NCBI GenBank assembly: GCA_028711345.1
Contig: JAQTSK010000013.1
Coordinates: 1 to 34,938 of the forward strand
DNA from: Candidatus Peribacteraceae bacterium
GTDB taxonomy: Bacteria > Patescibacteriota > Gracilibacteria > Peribacterales > Peribacteraceae
Length of the DNA stretch: 34,938 nt
Direction of reading: 5' to 3'
This document shows positions 1 to 10,400 of the stretch, in pieces; the stretch's first letter is position 1, and the number at the start of each line of letters is the position of its first letter. The position numbers were made by a program, and so were the translations under genes. A model generated the notes under the pieces. That model was not told the origin of the DNA, ran no database searches, and saw nothing but the letters and a program-made list of their open reading frames with translations.

Positions 1-100
1 TCGTAAAGTCCGTGTGTTTTCAGAGAGTGAAGCATGTCACAGACCGTAACAGGTTTTTTCTCGGTGTTCTGCTCTTCAGGTTGCGGAGAAGTTCAAATTG

Positions 101-379
101 CTACCCACTCGATTTCCCGAAGAGCCACTCCGTCAGCGTGGAACTGTCTTTGCAGGATTCGTCAAACTCCGTGGAAAGTCCGATGAGGAGGTGTCCTTTC
201 TTCCCGATGTTCACCCCTCCGTCGGTATCCGTGCAGTTCGGAATGAAGATGCTGGTTGCCGCATACCCGACCGATGATTCAAATTGGTTGAATTGGAGTG
301 AGATAGTCACGCCGAGAATAATCCCGACTCCAATCACGAAAGAAATGCCGGAATAGTTCCGGAAAGGGGCAGCACTCAT
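101..379 (-). CDS. small membrane-anchored/secreted protein with partial CTDTDGG-type Cys module
   Basis: 92-aa ORF MSAAPFRNYSGISFVIGVGIILGVTISL...CTDTDGGVNIGKKGHL...ESCKDSS; hydrophobic N-terminus; the C-terminal half resembles the C-[ST]-D-[ST]-D-G-G modules of the 1169-aa protein at 7435-10944. Confidence 0.55.
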   Translation of the reverse strand: MSAAPFRNYSGISFVIGVGIILGVTISLQFNQFESSVGYAATSIFIPNCTDTDGGVNIGKKGHLLIGLSTEFDESCKDSSTLTEWLFGKSSG

Positions 380-446
380 GGTAGAAGAGAGAAGGAAGAG
401 GATACAGTTCGATTGTCCGGCAGAAGATTAGGATCTGACACCGGCA

Positions 447-474
447 ATGCCTCCCCTCTTCCGAAGGGAGGCAT
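447..474 (-). terminator. hairpin downstream of the giant ORF (possible terminator, no clear U-tract)
   Basis: perfect 9-bp stem ATGCCTCCC / GGGAGGCAT with 10-nt loop, just past the stop at 506. Confidence 0.45.
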
Positions 475-505
475 GCGCATGGATCCAAAGATTCAAAGAA
501 CAACG

Positions 506-3500
506 TCAGTTGGCATATGCCGTTCCGTTGACGACGGTTTCGGGCATATCGACCCAGAAGATGTCAGTGGCAGTCGCAACATCCTTATCAAACCAGGAAA
601 TATGGCTGTCAGAGAAGAAATAACGCGTGTGAAGCGGATCGGTAAAATTGTTCAATGAAATCTGAAGAGCGGATCCGGCACCCTGGGTACCGGTCACGTC
701 TGCCAGAATCCCGAACGTCTTCGACTGGCCGCTGCTGATGGTATTGTTGACCGGACTGTAGTCCCCTATCCCGCAATCGAGCTGGATTGTCCCAGTCACC
801 GTTCCGGTCGTGACACTCGTCCCGTTCACATAAGGTATGCAGCGTTCGAACTGTGTTGGCCCATTCTCCTTATCATAGATTTTGAACTCCTCAGCTGCGA
901 GATCGACATTGACTGCATTCACAGTGAATAAAATACTGTCAAAATGAATGACATTTGGACCATACTTACCGTTACTGTTCGCTGCAGCATCGAATTTGAA
1001 AGCGCCAATGTCACGATGAGCGCCCGTCGGAATAGCCGTTCCGTTGGCGTTCGGATCGGCATTGGTGATGGAAGTGACCTTGGACATCACGACCTGCTGA
1101 AAGGATCCAATGATCTCGCTATTTGCAGCCGGAACGGATGTCCCGACGAAGACTTCGCCTTCTGCGACTGCGTCTCCGTCATTTACTGCAAGTGCGTTGC
1201 TTGAAATGTCGCCGCGTGCTTCGACAGTCACCACTTGGGATAACAGTCTGAGCTTGAACGAATCACCCGATACACCACCAACCATATCGGACTTGATTCG
1301 CGGTCGGGCGATGACCTCGACCTGTGCTCCGGCAGGTACCACCAACTGGCGTGACTGCAGAATGACACAGAATGAATCTGTCGCCCCCGGGTTCCATCCG
1401 GCACATCCTCCGATCGTCGCAACACCGAAGGGAGTGGAATCCCCTGCCCGGTACAGCTCCACTTGATCGATGGATCTGGAAGCGAGCGAAGTGCTTATGC
1501 GAATGGCCGTGACATCCACTGACTCGGCATCCGCTCGGAACGTGAGCCGGAGCGCCTCCTCACCGAGCGTGCCGCCGAGGAGCTGCCTCGAGCGGGTGGG
1601 CGTCGAGGACTTCGTAACGTAGAGGTTTCCCGCAGGAACGAATGTCCATAGCGTCGAAGGAACCGTTGTTACCGAAATCTGGCACGTACCGGCGCAGACA
1701 CCGCCGGTTTTGATGCCGGACAGTACCTCACCGTTATCGACCGTTTCGGCCTGAACATAACCGGATTGCAAGGTTGCAAACTTCAGCCGGAATGTCGCCT
1801 CCGTTCCCGACAACAGTCCAGAAGCGACGTCAGCGTGCACTTCCATGATCACTGCGGACGTTGTAGGAATGACATACCCGCCGCCTGCAAGGTCGACGAA
1901 CGTCACCTTTCCGTACTCCGAACCGACTCCTTGCTTGAGGATGGTATCGACGGCACCGTTGCTGTCGGTATCCACCCACAATGTGTAATTGACGGCATTC
2001 ACGACTGTTCCCTGTCCGGCATCAAACGTCATTTCCGTGAGGAGGACTTCCTCATGCTGTGCGCGGGACTCAAAGCGAAGAAGATTGATATTCTTCTGAT
2101 TAGCGACTGCGGTGTTGGTCGATCCGATCGCTTTCTGCACAATTGAAAGCTGGGCAACTGCTACTTCAGTCTTGCAAGTGGCACTGCATCCGTCGCCATT
2201 TACCGTGTTCCTGTCATCGCACTGTTCGCCCCAGTTGGGTTCATCATTTGTCCCGTTTTCCACAATCCCGTTGCCGCAGGTCACCGGAGCCGGATCTTTC
2301 CCCAGGCCGGAGTTCTCGACAATCATGGGGTCCTTGGCATCCACTTTGTGATCCACGTTCGCGTCCACCAGACACACTTTCCACGCAGGGAAGGGCAAGA
2401 ACGGCGGCACGGTCATCCCGGCGATATGTTGGCTGATCAGGAATGCGTCAGCGGCACTCTGTACGCCACCCTCATCCGCATCGCCGATGACTTTGGGCAA
2501 GGGAATCGCACAGCCCTCGGTCTGCATGCGCACCAGGTAATAATCCGCCTTGGTGATGGTCGGTACTCTGACGCCTTTCGCTCTCTCCACATCGGCAAAG
2601 GGCAAATCGTCGGTCGGAATCATTGCGATACCATTGATATGCTTCTCGATCATCTCGTAGTCCGTCCGATCAATGTCCCCGTCGTTATCCACGTCGCCGA
2701 GAGAACGGGGGGAGGATGGAGGAGGCGAAGGAGGAGGAAGAGATGAAGATGATGAGGAAGAGGAAGAGGAAGATGGAGGAGGAGGAAGGGGAAGAGGGGG
2801 AAGAGAAGAGGAGGAGAATGATGAAGAGGAAGATGGAACGGCTCCCTGAATCGTTACAAATCCGCTGCAAATGTTCCCGTTGTTTCCGTGGCATAGTTTG
2901 ATCTCCTCACCGATGTCCAATATACGGCCGAGCTCTCGCAAATTCGCCGTGGCGGTACGGTTGTCTCCTTTCGCACAAAGGAAGTTGATCCGCTGATCAA
3001 ATTTTCCGGTTTTCGTATAGATGGAAGCGCACGTTGCAAAGTTTTTTGAGAACACAATGGTGATCTTCCCGTCCGCCACCGCAGCGCTTTGGAGAGCGAG
3101 CCGCTCTTCGACGAGACACGTCGCACTACAACCGTCACCATTCGTCGTGTTCCCGTCATCGCACTGCTCTGTTGCGGGATCCTGATTGTTCAGCTGACTG
3201 TTGCCGCAGAGCACGGGCATGTCCGATTGATGCAGGCGACCGATCGCCAATTCACCGATAAGCGTGACATCCTTTGCGTCAATCGTCATATCGGCATTCA
3301 GATCCGCGAGGAAGCGCTGCTGGGGCGTCGGCTGCTCGAGATCCGCAGCGTAGCGGGAAATCTTGGATCCATCGAAAGCCGTCACGGAACCGTTACCGGA
3401 TACATCTCCGTACAATTGCGGCAATGCTGCAATGACGCCCTTGATCGTCGCATCCATAAGGTAGTAATCCGCAAGTGTAATCTTGGCATCCTCATTCACA

Positions 3501-6500
3501 TCGGACATCGTGATGGATTTGGTTACACCATCTGTACATCCCTCTGAAACGGTATTTACATCGGTACGACCGAGGAACGACTTCACGATTGCCAGATCCG
3601 CCGCATCAATCGTGCCATCGAGGTTCGTGTCAGCGAACGCCCACGGCAATGTTTTGATGCAACCGACGACACGGAAGCCGAGAACGCGCTCATCCGCCTT
3701 GGATACTCTGCCATCCTGATTCACATCAGCGGCCTCCAGCTCCTCGGCAGATAGATTCCGGTGACTCGGATCCGTCTCCGGGAGGAGGTACTGCCCTATG
3801 TAGGAGGCATCCATACCTCCAATAATTCCGTTGCCATTCACGTCGCCGAGCTGACGAGGCGGGCACTGCACATTGGTAAGAACCGGTGAAGTAGCATTGG
3901 AGTTGTTCACAATGTTCGGATCGAGCGTGGAGGATGAAACGGACGCAACGTTGCGAAGTGTCGATCCTGACCCGCAGGCCATGGTTTCCGGAACATTGAA
4001 GTGAAGCTTAATCAGCATCCGTTGTGTCGTGGGGAACGATCCAACCGTGCACAGGACCGTATTGCCCGAAGCCGAACAGGCGCTGCCGGCGGACGACCCG
4101 ACGTACTCGAGACCCGCGGTAAACGTATCGCGAACGACAACGTTCTCAGCGGTAGAGGGGCCGCTGTTCTTCAAACTGACCGTATACGTCAGCCCGGTTC
4201 CGCTCATGACTGAGTCAGGTCCGGTCTTGAAAAGCGACAGATCCGCCTCTGACACGGACGCGCCGACGTACTGCGTCGATCGCACGACAGTCTCCGGGTA
4301 TTCAATCCACCAGAATTCGCCGACAGAAAGACCGTTGTCTTTATCCAGCCAACGGATGTGGCTGAGACTGGAAGACATACCCATAAGTGACGGATCGTTG
4401 AACTTCGTGAGAGATACAACGAGCGAAGAGGTCTCAGTCCTGCTGATCGCCGGATTGGTGATATCCGCTTCCAGAACAAACGTGGCATCCGTTCCCGAAT
4501 CGATTGCCGTGGTCACGCCGGAGTTGCCGGCATCCCAACAGGCAACCCAGAAATGATGCTGATCTGAGGTTCCTTCGAGATCGTAACACCGAGCCTTTAC
4601 TGTGGGGTCGGCTTTGTTATAAAGCTTAAAGCCACCCGAACCGAAAGCGACATTCGTCGCATCGATATCGAAAATGACATCGGTGAGTGTGAATTTGTTC
4701 GGGCCGTTCTTCAGATTGTTGTTGGCGGCGGCACTGAACTTGAACTGGCCAACCGGAGCGACCCCAGCCGGTACCTGCGTACCGTTCGGATCCGGGTTCA
4801 CATTCGTGATGGAAACGACCTTGGAGAGAACGACAACGTTCTTATTGCCGGTGATCTCGCGATTCTGACCTGCAGAGTCCGTACCGATGAACACTTCGCC
4901 TTCCAAAGCGGCGTCACCGTCGTTCAAGAGCAATGCATTGGAAGAAGCCAGTCCACGTGCACGAATCGTCGTGCCCGATGCATCGTCCACCATGATCTTC
5001 ACGAACTGACCGGAGACCGCTCCGTCCGTATCCGTCCGCATGCGGGGACGTACGAGAACGTTGACGGTGGATTCCTCCGGAACCACGAGCTGTTGGTTCG
5101 TCATCTTCGCACAGAAGGAGTTGGCGGGAACCTGGTCCGTGCCGCATCCCCCGATCGTAGCGGTGGCAAACGGAGTCGTGGCGCCTGCCTTGTACAGCTC
5201 GAGTCTGTCGACGTTCTGTGCGATCTGTGCCGCGTTCGTATCCGTTGCAGTGAGAACGATATCAGTCACATCGATGTCTTCCAGGTCCGCGCGGAACTGA
5301 AGGCGGAGAATCTCGTCACCCAACGTGCCGCCGAGGAGCTGGCGCTCACGGATCGGCGTGGAGGACTTCGTGACGAAGAGGTTGCCGACGGACACGAATG
5401 TCCAACGTGTCGCCTGTCCAGTCACGACAACGGTCTGACATGTCGGATAACCGTTCTCCGTCCTGCACGTACCGTCAGTAGTAATTCCAAGTAGTGGGGT
5501 CCCGTCACTGACCGCTTCAGCCTCGACGTAGGTCGTCGGCTGCGGCGTGGCAAAGGCAAGCTGGAACGTCTTCGGCGAGAGGGACGATGCGACGTCTCCA
5601 TGTACCTCGAATACAGCCGAACTGCCGCTCTTCGGGACGACATATCCGCCGCCGGTGAGTTTGTCGAACGTGACAAACCCGTTCGCCGCGACCGCTCCTT
5701 TCTGAAGGATCGGATCGACGGCTCCGTCAGCATTGATGTCTACCCAGAGCGTATAGTTCACCACATTCGTCAGATCGCCGTCTGAGTTCCTGAAGCTCAA
5801 ATCTGTGAGCAAGACATCTTCGACCTCGTTCGCGCGTGCTTCGAACTTGAGGAGGTTAATATTCTTCTGATTGGCAGTGGCCGTGTCATTCGGAACAGTG
5901 GCCTTCTGCGTTACTGCAAGGGTCGGTACGCCGACCAACTGGTAGCTGCCGGTCATCACCCCGCCCGGACGCACACTCGTGACGCGCTGGCCATTCAACG
6001 TTGATGCAATGAGAGAGTGGCTTGTGCTCGAGGGAATGGAGGATGAGAACTTGCAGAGAGGATCGGAAGAGCCGGCCGCAGTCGTGCATGTCCCTGCCCG
6101 GAACTTATCACCGTCCCGGGTATTGAGCGTGAAATCACCACGGATCTCCCACTGATTCATCCCCTTTTTCAGCATGAAGTTATTGACCCGATAGAGACCG
6201 AACTGACCATCAGACGTCGACACACGCTGATACAGACGGGCGGGAACCGTTTGACCGGTCACCGTATTGCGAATTTCGAGATTCTGCACAAACGTATCGA
6301 TCATGGCGATGCCGCCCTTCGGCAGATTCTTGAGAGCGGCGAAACCCTGCACCACCAACACCCCCTGATTCACGCTGATACCGGTCGACGCCTCCATCTT
6401 CACGTTGGCGAAGACGACATCCTTGGTGCCGGGCTTGTAGGTCTGTGTCACCGGACCGTCAAAGGAGATGTCGATCTTCGGCTGTTCGACGCAGGACACG

Positions 6501-6994
6501 GAAAGAAGTTGTGACATCGCATTGTTTGAGGTGATCCTGTCCGGGTGACTGGAAGCGACGATGGTCGCACCCAGCTTGACTGACTGCGGACACTTCAGCG
6601 TCGGGAGGGCTTGCAACGTCATGGAATAATTTGCAGCCGCATTGGGTTTGATCGGACCGCTTGTGCACTCCACGATCTGGCCGATAACCTTGCACTCTCT
6701 CGTTGCGGGAGGAGTCTGGACCGTGATCCCCTGCGGGAGCGTCACGCGCATCGTGCTCTTCGTGGTCGCCGAGGGACCGTTGTTCCCCATTTTGAAAATC
6801 ACCTGGATGTTCTTCATCCCGGGAGTGACAGCCGTGACACTCGCTTTGATGTTCGTCGCGAGATCCGCTTCCTTCTGCACCGGACTTCTGACGGGTGCAT
6901 ACGTCTGGGCATTGACGGCAAGCGGTGCGAACACCTCGGATGCCAGAAGGAAAGCCGCCACAACAGTGGCGAAACGCTTCGCTGTATTTCTCAT
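506..6994 (-). CDS. giant secreted multidomain protein (DUF11-like, dockerin-like/EF-hand repeats, CGNG..CDDGN..GDGCS..C repeats, Ser/Pro linker, duplicated ~550-aa module)
   Basis: ORF 506..7093; likely start at 6994 (MRNTAKRFATVVAAFLLASEVFAPLAVNAQ signal peptide). Motifs: SEADLSLFKTGPDSVMSGTGLTYTVSLKNSGPSTAENVVVRDT (DUF11-like), LGDVNGNGIIGGMDASYIGQYL (dockerin-like), EQCDDGNTTNGDGCSATC. Confidence 0.9.
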   Translation of the reverse strand: MRNTAKRFATVVAAFLLASEVFAPLAVNAQTYAPVRSPVQKEADLATNIKASVTAVTPGMKNIQVIFKMGNNGPSATTKSTMRVTLPQGITVQTPPATRECKVIGQIVECTSGPIKPNAAANYSMTLQALPTLKCPQSVKLGATIVASSHPDRITSNNAMSQLLSVSCVEQPKIDISFDGPVTQTYKPGTKDVVFANVKMEASTGISVNQGVLVVQGFAALKNLPKGGIAMIDTFVQNLEIRNTVTGQTVPARLYQRVSTSDGQFGLYRVNNFMLKKGMNQWEIRGDFTLNTRDGDKFRAGTCTTAAGSSDPLCKFSSSIPSSTSHSLIASTLNGQRVTSVRPGGVMTGSYQLVGVPTLAVTQKATVPNDTATANQKNINLLKFEARANEVEDVLLTDLSFRNSDGDLTNVVNYTLWVDINADGAVDPILQKGAVAANGFVTFDKLTGGGYVVPKSGSSAVFEVHGDVASSLSPKTFQLAFATPQPTTYVEAEAVSDGTPLLGITTDGTCRTENGYPTCQTVVVTGQATRWTFVSVGNLFVTKSSTPIRERQLLGGTLGDEILRLQFRADLEDIDVTDIVLTATDTNAAQIAQNVDRLELYKAGATTPFATATIGGCGTDQVPANSFCAKMTNQQLVVPEESTVNVLVRPRMRTDTDGAVSGQFVKIMVDDASGTTIRARGLASSNALLLNDGDAALEGEVFIGTDSAGQNREITGNKNVVVLSKVVSITNVNPDPNGTQVPAGVAPVGQFKFSAAANNNLKNGPNKFTLTDVIFDIDATNVAFGSGGFKLYNKADPTVKARCYDLEGTSDQHHFWVACWDAGNSGVTTAIDSGTDATFVLEADITNPAISRTETSSLVVSLTKFNDPSLMGMSSSLSHIRWLDKDNGLSVGEFWWIEYPETVVRSTQYVGASVSEADLSLFKTGPDSVMSGTGLTYTVSLKNSGPSTAENVVVRDTFTAGLEYVGSSAGSACSASGNTVLCTVGSFPTTQRMLIKLHFNVPETMACGSGSTLRNVASVSSSTLDPNIVNNSNATSPVLTNVQCPPRQLGDVNGNGIIGGMDASYIGQYLLPETDPSHRNLSAEELEAADVNQDGRVSKADERVLGFRVVGCIKTLPWAFADTNLDGTIDAADLAIVKSFLGRTDVNTVSEGCTDGVTKSITMSDVNEDAKITLADYYLMDATIKGVIAALPQLYGDVSGNGSVTAFDGSKISRYAADLEQPTPQQRFLADLNADMTIDAKDVTLIGELAIGRLHQSDMPVLCGNSQLNNQDPATEQCDDGNTTNGDGCSATCLVEERLALQSAAVADGKITIVFSKNFATCASIYTKTGKFDQRINFLCAKGDNRTATANLRELGRILDIGEEIKLCHGNNGNICSGFVTIQGAVPSSSSSFSSSSLPPLPLPPPPSSSSSSSSSSSLPPPSPPPSSPRSLGDVDNDGDIDRTDYEMIEKHINGIAMIPTDDLPFADVERAKGVRVPTITKADYYLVRMQTEGCAIPLPKVIGDADEGGVQSAADAFLISQHIAGMTVPPFLPFPAWKVCLVDANVDHKVDAKDPMIVENSGLGKDPAPVTCGNGIVENGTNDEPNWGEQCDDRNTVNGDGCSATCKTEVAVAQLSIVQKAIGSTNTAVANQKNINLLRFESRAQHEEVLLTEMTFDAGQGTVVNAVNYTLWVDTDSNGAVDTILKQGVGSEYGKVTFVDLAGGGYVIPTTSAVIMEVHADVASGLLSGTEATFRLKFATLQSGYVQAETVDNGEVLSGIKTGGVCAGTCQISVTTVPSTLWTFVPAGNLYVTKSSTPTRSRQLLGGTLGEEALRLTFRADAESVDVTAIRISTSLASRSIDQVELYRAGDSTPFGVATIGGCAGWNPGATDSFCVILQSRQLVVPAGAQVEVIARPRIKSDMVGGVSGDSFKLRLLSQVVTVEARGDISSNALAVNDGDAVAEGEVFVGTSVPAANSEIIGSFQQVVMSKVTSITNADPNANGTAIPTGAHRDIGAFKFDAAANSNGKYGPNVIHFDSILFTVNAVNVDLAAEEFKIYDKENGPTQFERCIPYVNGTSVTTGTVTGTIQLDCGIGDYSPVNNTISSGQSKTFGILADVTGTQGAGSALQISLNNFTDPLHTRYFFSDSHISWFDKDVATATDIFWVDMPETVVNGTAYAN
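2696..2840. repeat. polypurine/polypyrimidine tract encoding the Ser/Pro linker
   Basis: long almost uninterrupted G/A run on + strand (gaggaggcgaaggaggaggaagagatgaag...); - strand encodes PSSSSSFSSSSLPPLPLPPPPSSSSSSSSSSSLPPPSPPPSSP. Confidence 0.85.
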
Positions 6995-7199
6995 AAATAG
7001 AAGGGGGAAGAATAGAATAACACGCCCGAAATGGGGCGATTCATCAGGTAAAACGCAGGAAGAGAAGTATTCCTTACACAATTTTGGGTGCATTTTAATG
7101 ATTTTATTGATTCTGTCAATGGTTCGCTGGGGATGAACTCACGAATTGGCTGAGATCTCGTCAGCGAATCCTCGGAGATGAGCCGCAATGATCGACTCG

Positions 7200-7239
7200 G
7201 TTGTCGTAAAGACGCCCGATCGGGCGTCTCTACGACAAC
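7200..7239. repeat. 40-nt near-perfect palindrome
   Basis: GTTGTCGTAaAGACGCCCGATCGGGCGTCTcTACGACAAC; a single mismatched pair. Confidence 0.9.
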
Positions 7240-7434
7240 AACGTTTGTTTCTGGAAGACCGGTGCACTTTCTTTTTGCATGAACGATGATGACTTTCTGC
7301 AACAGCCGATTCCTGAGTGTATTCTTCGCTGGTGCTTGGTTTCAGGTATTCGCTTCCGTGAGATCAGCCGATTCGTGATTGCACTCTGTCAAACCTGCCG
7401 ATCTACAGACCGTCGTCTGCGTTCAACCGACCGG

Positions 7435-10400
7435 CTATCGAATGTCCTGCAGGCACAATGCGCTGCATCCGTCCCCATTGATCGTATTCCCGTCGTCGCA
7501 CTCTTCTCCCACCAATGCTTCACCGGTGAAACCGAACAGATATCGGAGAATGAGTACACCGTCTTCCGAACCGGTCGTTTGACCATTGCCATCGATATCC
7601 AACGACTGCGCATTCTGCGACAATTGCCCCTCAATCTCGACAGCGTTTGTGCGCGTCGCTCCATTGCCTATGGCACCATCAATGAGTGCGGTGCCGCGGA
7701 TACCGCTGAAATATCTCTGCACCAGAATACCATCACTGAGCGCATCGAACGCGCCGTTGTTGTCGATATCCAGTGTCGACCGGATGCCGCTCAAGTACGA
7801 TGTGATGCTCGCAGCAGTCAGCCGAGTGGCAGTAGAGGCGGGAACATTTTCCAGATTGCCGTTGCCACAACCGAGCTCATTTCTGCATGTCGCACTGCAC
7901 CCGTCTCCGCCCGTCGCATTGCCATCGTCGCACTGCTCAAGAAGATCCAGCAAACCGTTTCCGCAAGCCGCCTTGTAACTGATCGCTCCGTAGAGAACAT
8001 TTATCGTCGCAAGTTCGGAAAGGTTGGTCACACCGTTGCTGTTGAAATCCGCCCGCAGGTTTCCGGACTTTATGTCGGCATCCAAACGAATGGCTCCGGC
8101 TGCCGCTTCACTGTCCGTGATTTTCATATCGCCATTCGTATCCACGTACTTGAATGCCCGCACAACTGCCTGATTCGTCACTCCAAATACAGGCGTCAGG
8201 TAGGAATAATCTCCGAAGTCCACCCAGCCTGTTCTATCGAAGTCTGCAACAGTGTCGGTAGTGTTGTACGCCATACCGAAGCGAATCAATGCACTTGCAG
8301 TCTCCGCGGGAGAGATGGATTTGTCGTTATTGGCATCCGCAAAGCTGAACGCCTTCGACTGCGGCGTTGGGATTTCTTTCAAACATGTTGAGCTGCACCC
8401 GTCACCGCTGACCGTATTCCCGTCATCACACTGCTCTTCAGCTTCAACCTTGCCATTCCCGCACACGGCGACAGGCTGTGACAGGCAGGTGCCGTCTTTG
8501 CAGCCGTACTGACAGGTCGATGTGACGGTCGCGAATGATGCGTCGCCCGTACAGTAATACTCGCGGAGTTGACCCGAGTTGTCGCAGTAGTCCGTCGCCG
8601 AAACCCCTCCTCCGGTCTTGACGATAGACGTTGTCCCTTTCTGCGCGGGAACAATCCCTCCATCGCTGTCCGTGCACGTGACGGGCGGCACCGCCTCCTT
8701 GCGGCACGTACTGGAACAACCGTCGCCGCTTTCCACATTGCCATCGTCACACTCCTCGCCTTCCTCCACTTTGCCGTTACTGCAGACAGGTGCCGCCTGC
8801 CGGAGACAGGCGCCGTCCCTGCATCCGAATTGGCAGGAGGAATCGATGGCGGCATGTCCGTTCCCGTAGCAGTAATGCTCCGTGACGAAATAGCCATCCC
8901 TGCAGGTATCCTGTCCCGTCTTCGATCCCCGTACGCCGTACCGCGCGGTACCCGCAACGAACCGATCCTCGCCTCCGTCCGAATCCGAGCACTGCTCGGC
9001 AAGGCAGGTGATGGTGCACCCATCGCCGTCAAAGTTGTTCCCGTCGTCGCACTCTTCTCCCGATTCGGTTTTACCGTTGCCGCACGCCGGCTGCGTCTGG
9101 GACAAACAGGCGCCGTCTCTGCAACCATTGACGCAGTCGTACACATAACTCTGGTACATCGCACCCTCACAATAGAACTCTTCGAGTGACTGCGTACTTC
9201 GACAGGAATCGGTCCGCGTCTCCCCGCCTCGCGAAAGCCGGACGGTGCCTCTGGTTGCGATCACCCGGCCGGCATCCGTATCGGAGCACGTCTCATTTTC
9301 AATGAGGCATCCGCTGGAACAACCGTCACCGCCGGACGTGTTTCCGTCGTCACATTCCTCGAGGGATTCCCGCGTGCCGTTGCCGCAGACGGAGCTCCGA
9401 CACTCGCCGTCACTGCAATACTGGCTTCCGTAGCAGGTCTTCATGTCTTCCCAGCCGACACAGCCGTCCTGCAGCTGCGTGCACTGCTGGACGTTCTTGC
9501 CGAGACAGCGCTTCTGCCCGGCCGTGCAGACGGACGGGCATACGCTCGCTTCTTTGCAGCCGTCCACGGTGCATGTCGCGCTTCCTGCACACGTTTTGAA
9601 GGTATCCCAGGACAAAGCCTCCGCACCGCCGACGTATCGGCATATCTGCAAATCCTGACCGACACAACGACGGATGCCATCCCCCGGACAGGTATCGCGG
9701 GGAATCGGCGTCACCTCGATACTCGTCGTCTCGCGGTTGTTGGCGGTCGTCAGCTCACTCAACAGTCCCTTCGGATCGATCTGAACGCGGATGATGTACG
9801 TTCCCGGGTTCCGGTAGATATGCTCGAGGTTGGAAGAATTATCCTCGTCGCGATCAAGTGCGATGATCGTCGATTCCTCAACATTTCCATCGCCCCACGC
9901 GACAAGCAATCGGGCGTTCGGCGCGCCGCGCTGGCCGACATTGGCGATCCGGACACCCAGGGAAAAGGACTCCCCCTCCCTGACATCGGATCCGGGCTCA
10001 AGCGACACGAAAAGATCGGGTAACCGTTGAGGCGCACTTTGAGTGAATCCCGTCTCCTGACTGACTTTCATGGCCGTGCTCGCGGCACTCATCTCTACTT
10101 TGCCGATGTTCGCAATCGTCTTCTCCAGTGCGCCGACCGTGGAAGCGTCACTCACCGCGGGCGATGGGGCGACCGCCACAGGCTGAGACGATGTGATTCC
10201 TGCGGGTGATACCGACGAGGAAGCCGAAGAAGCGACAAGCAAAGAACCGTCGCTTGCGGATGAAGCCGAAGCAGTCTCTGGCGGTGCCTCCGATGCCGGT
10301 TGCTCTGACGGAGGCAGCAGGGACATGCCGGATGTCTCCGATTCCAGCTGGCGAACCAATGAGACGAGGTTCGTCCGCTGTCGATTGGTCTCTGAAGCGA

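Noticed and set aside
447-474. Strong intrinsic terminator
   Set aside because: Good stem but no U-tract on the - strand; kept only as a low-confidence terminator-like hairpin.
7279-8391. 370-aa + strand ORF opposite the 1169-aa gene
   Set aside because: Fully antisense to a strongly supported CDS; composition is mirror-strand and no recognisable domain. The Cys-rich repeats on the - strand explain the open frame.
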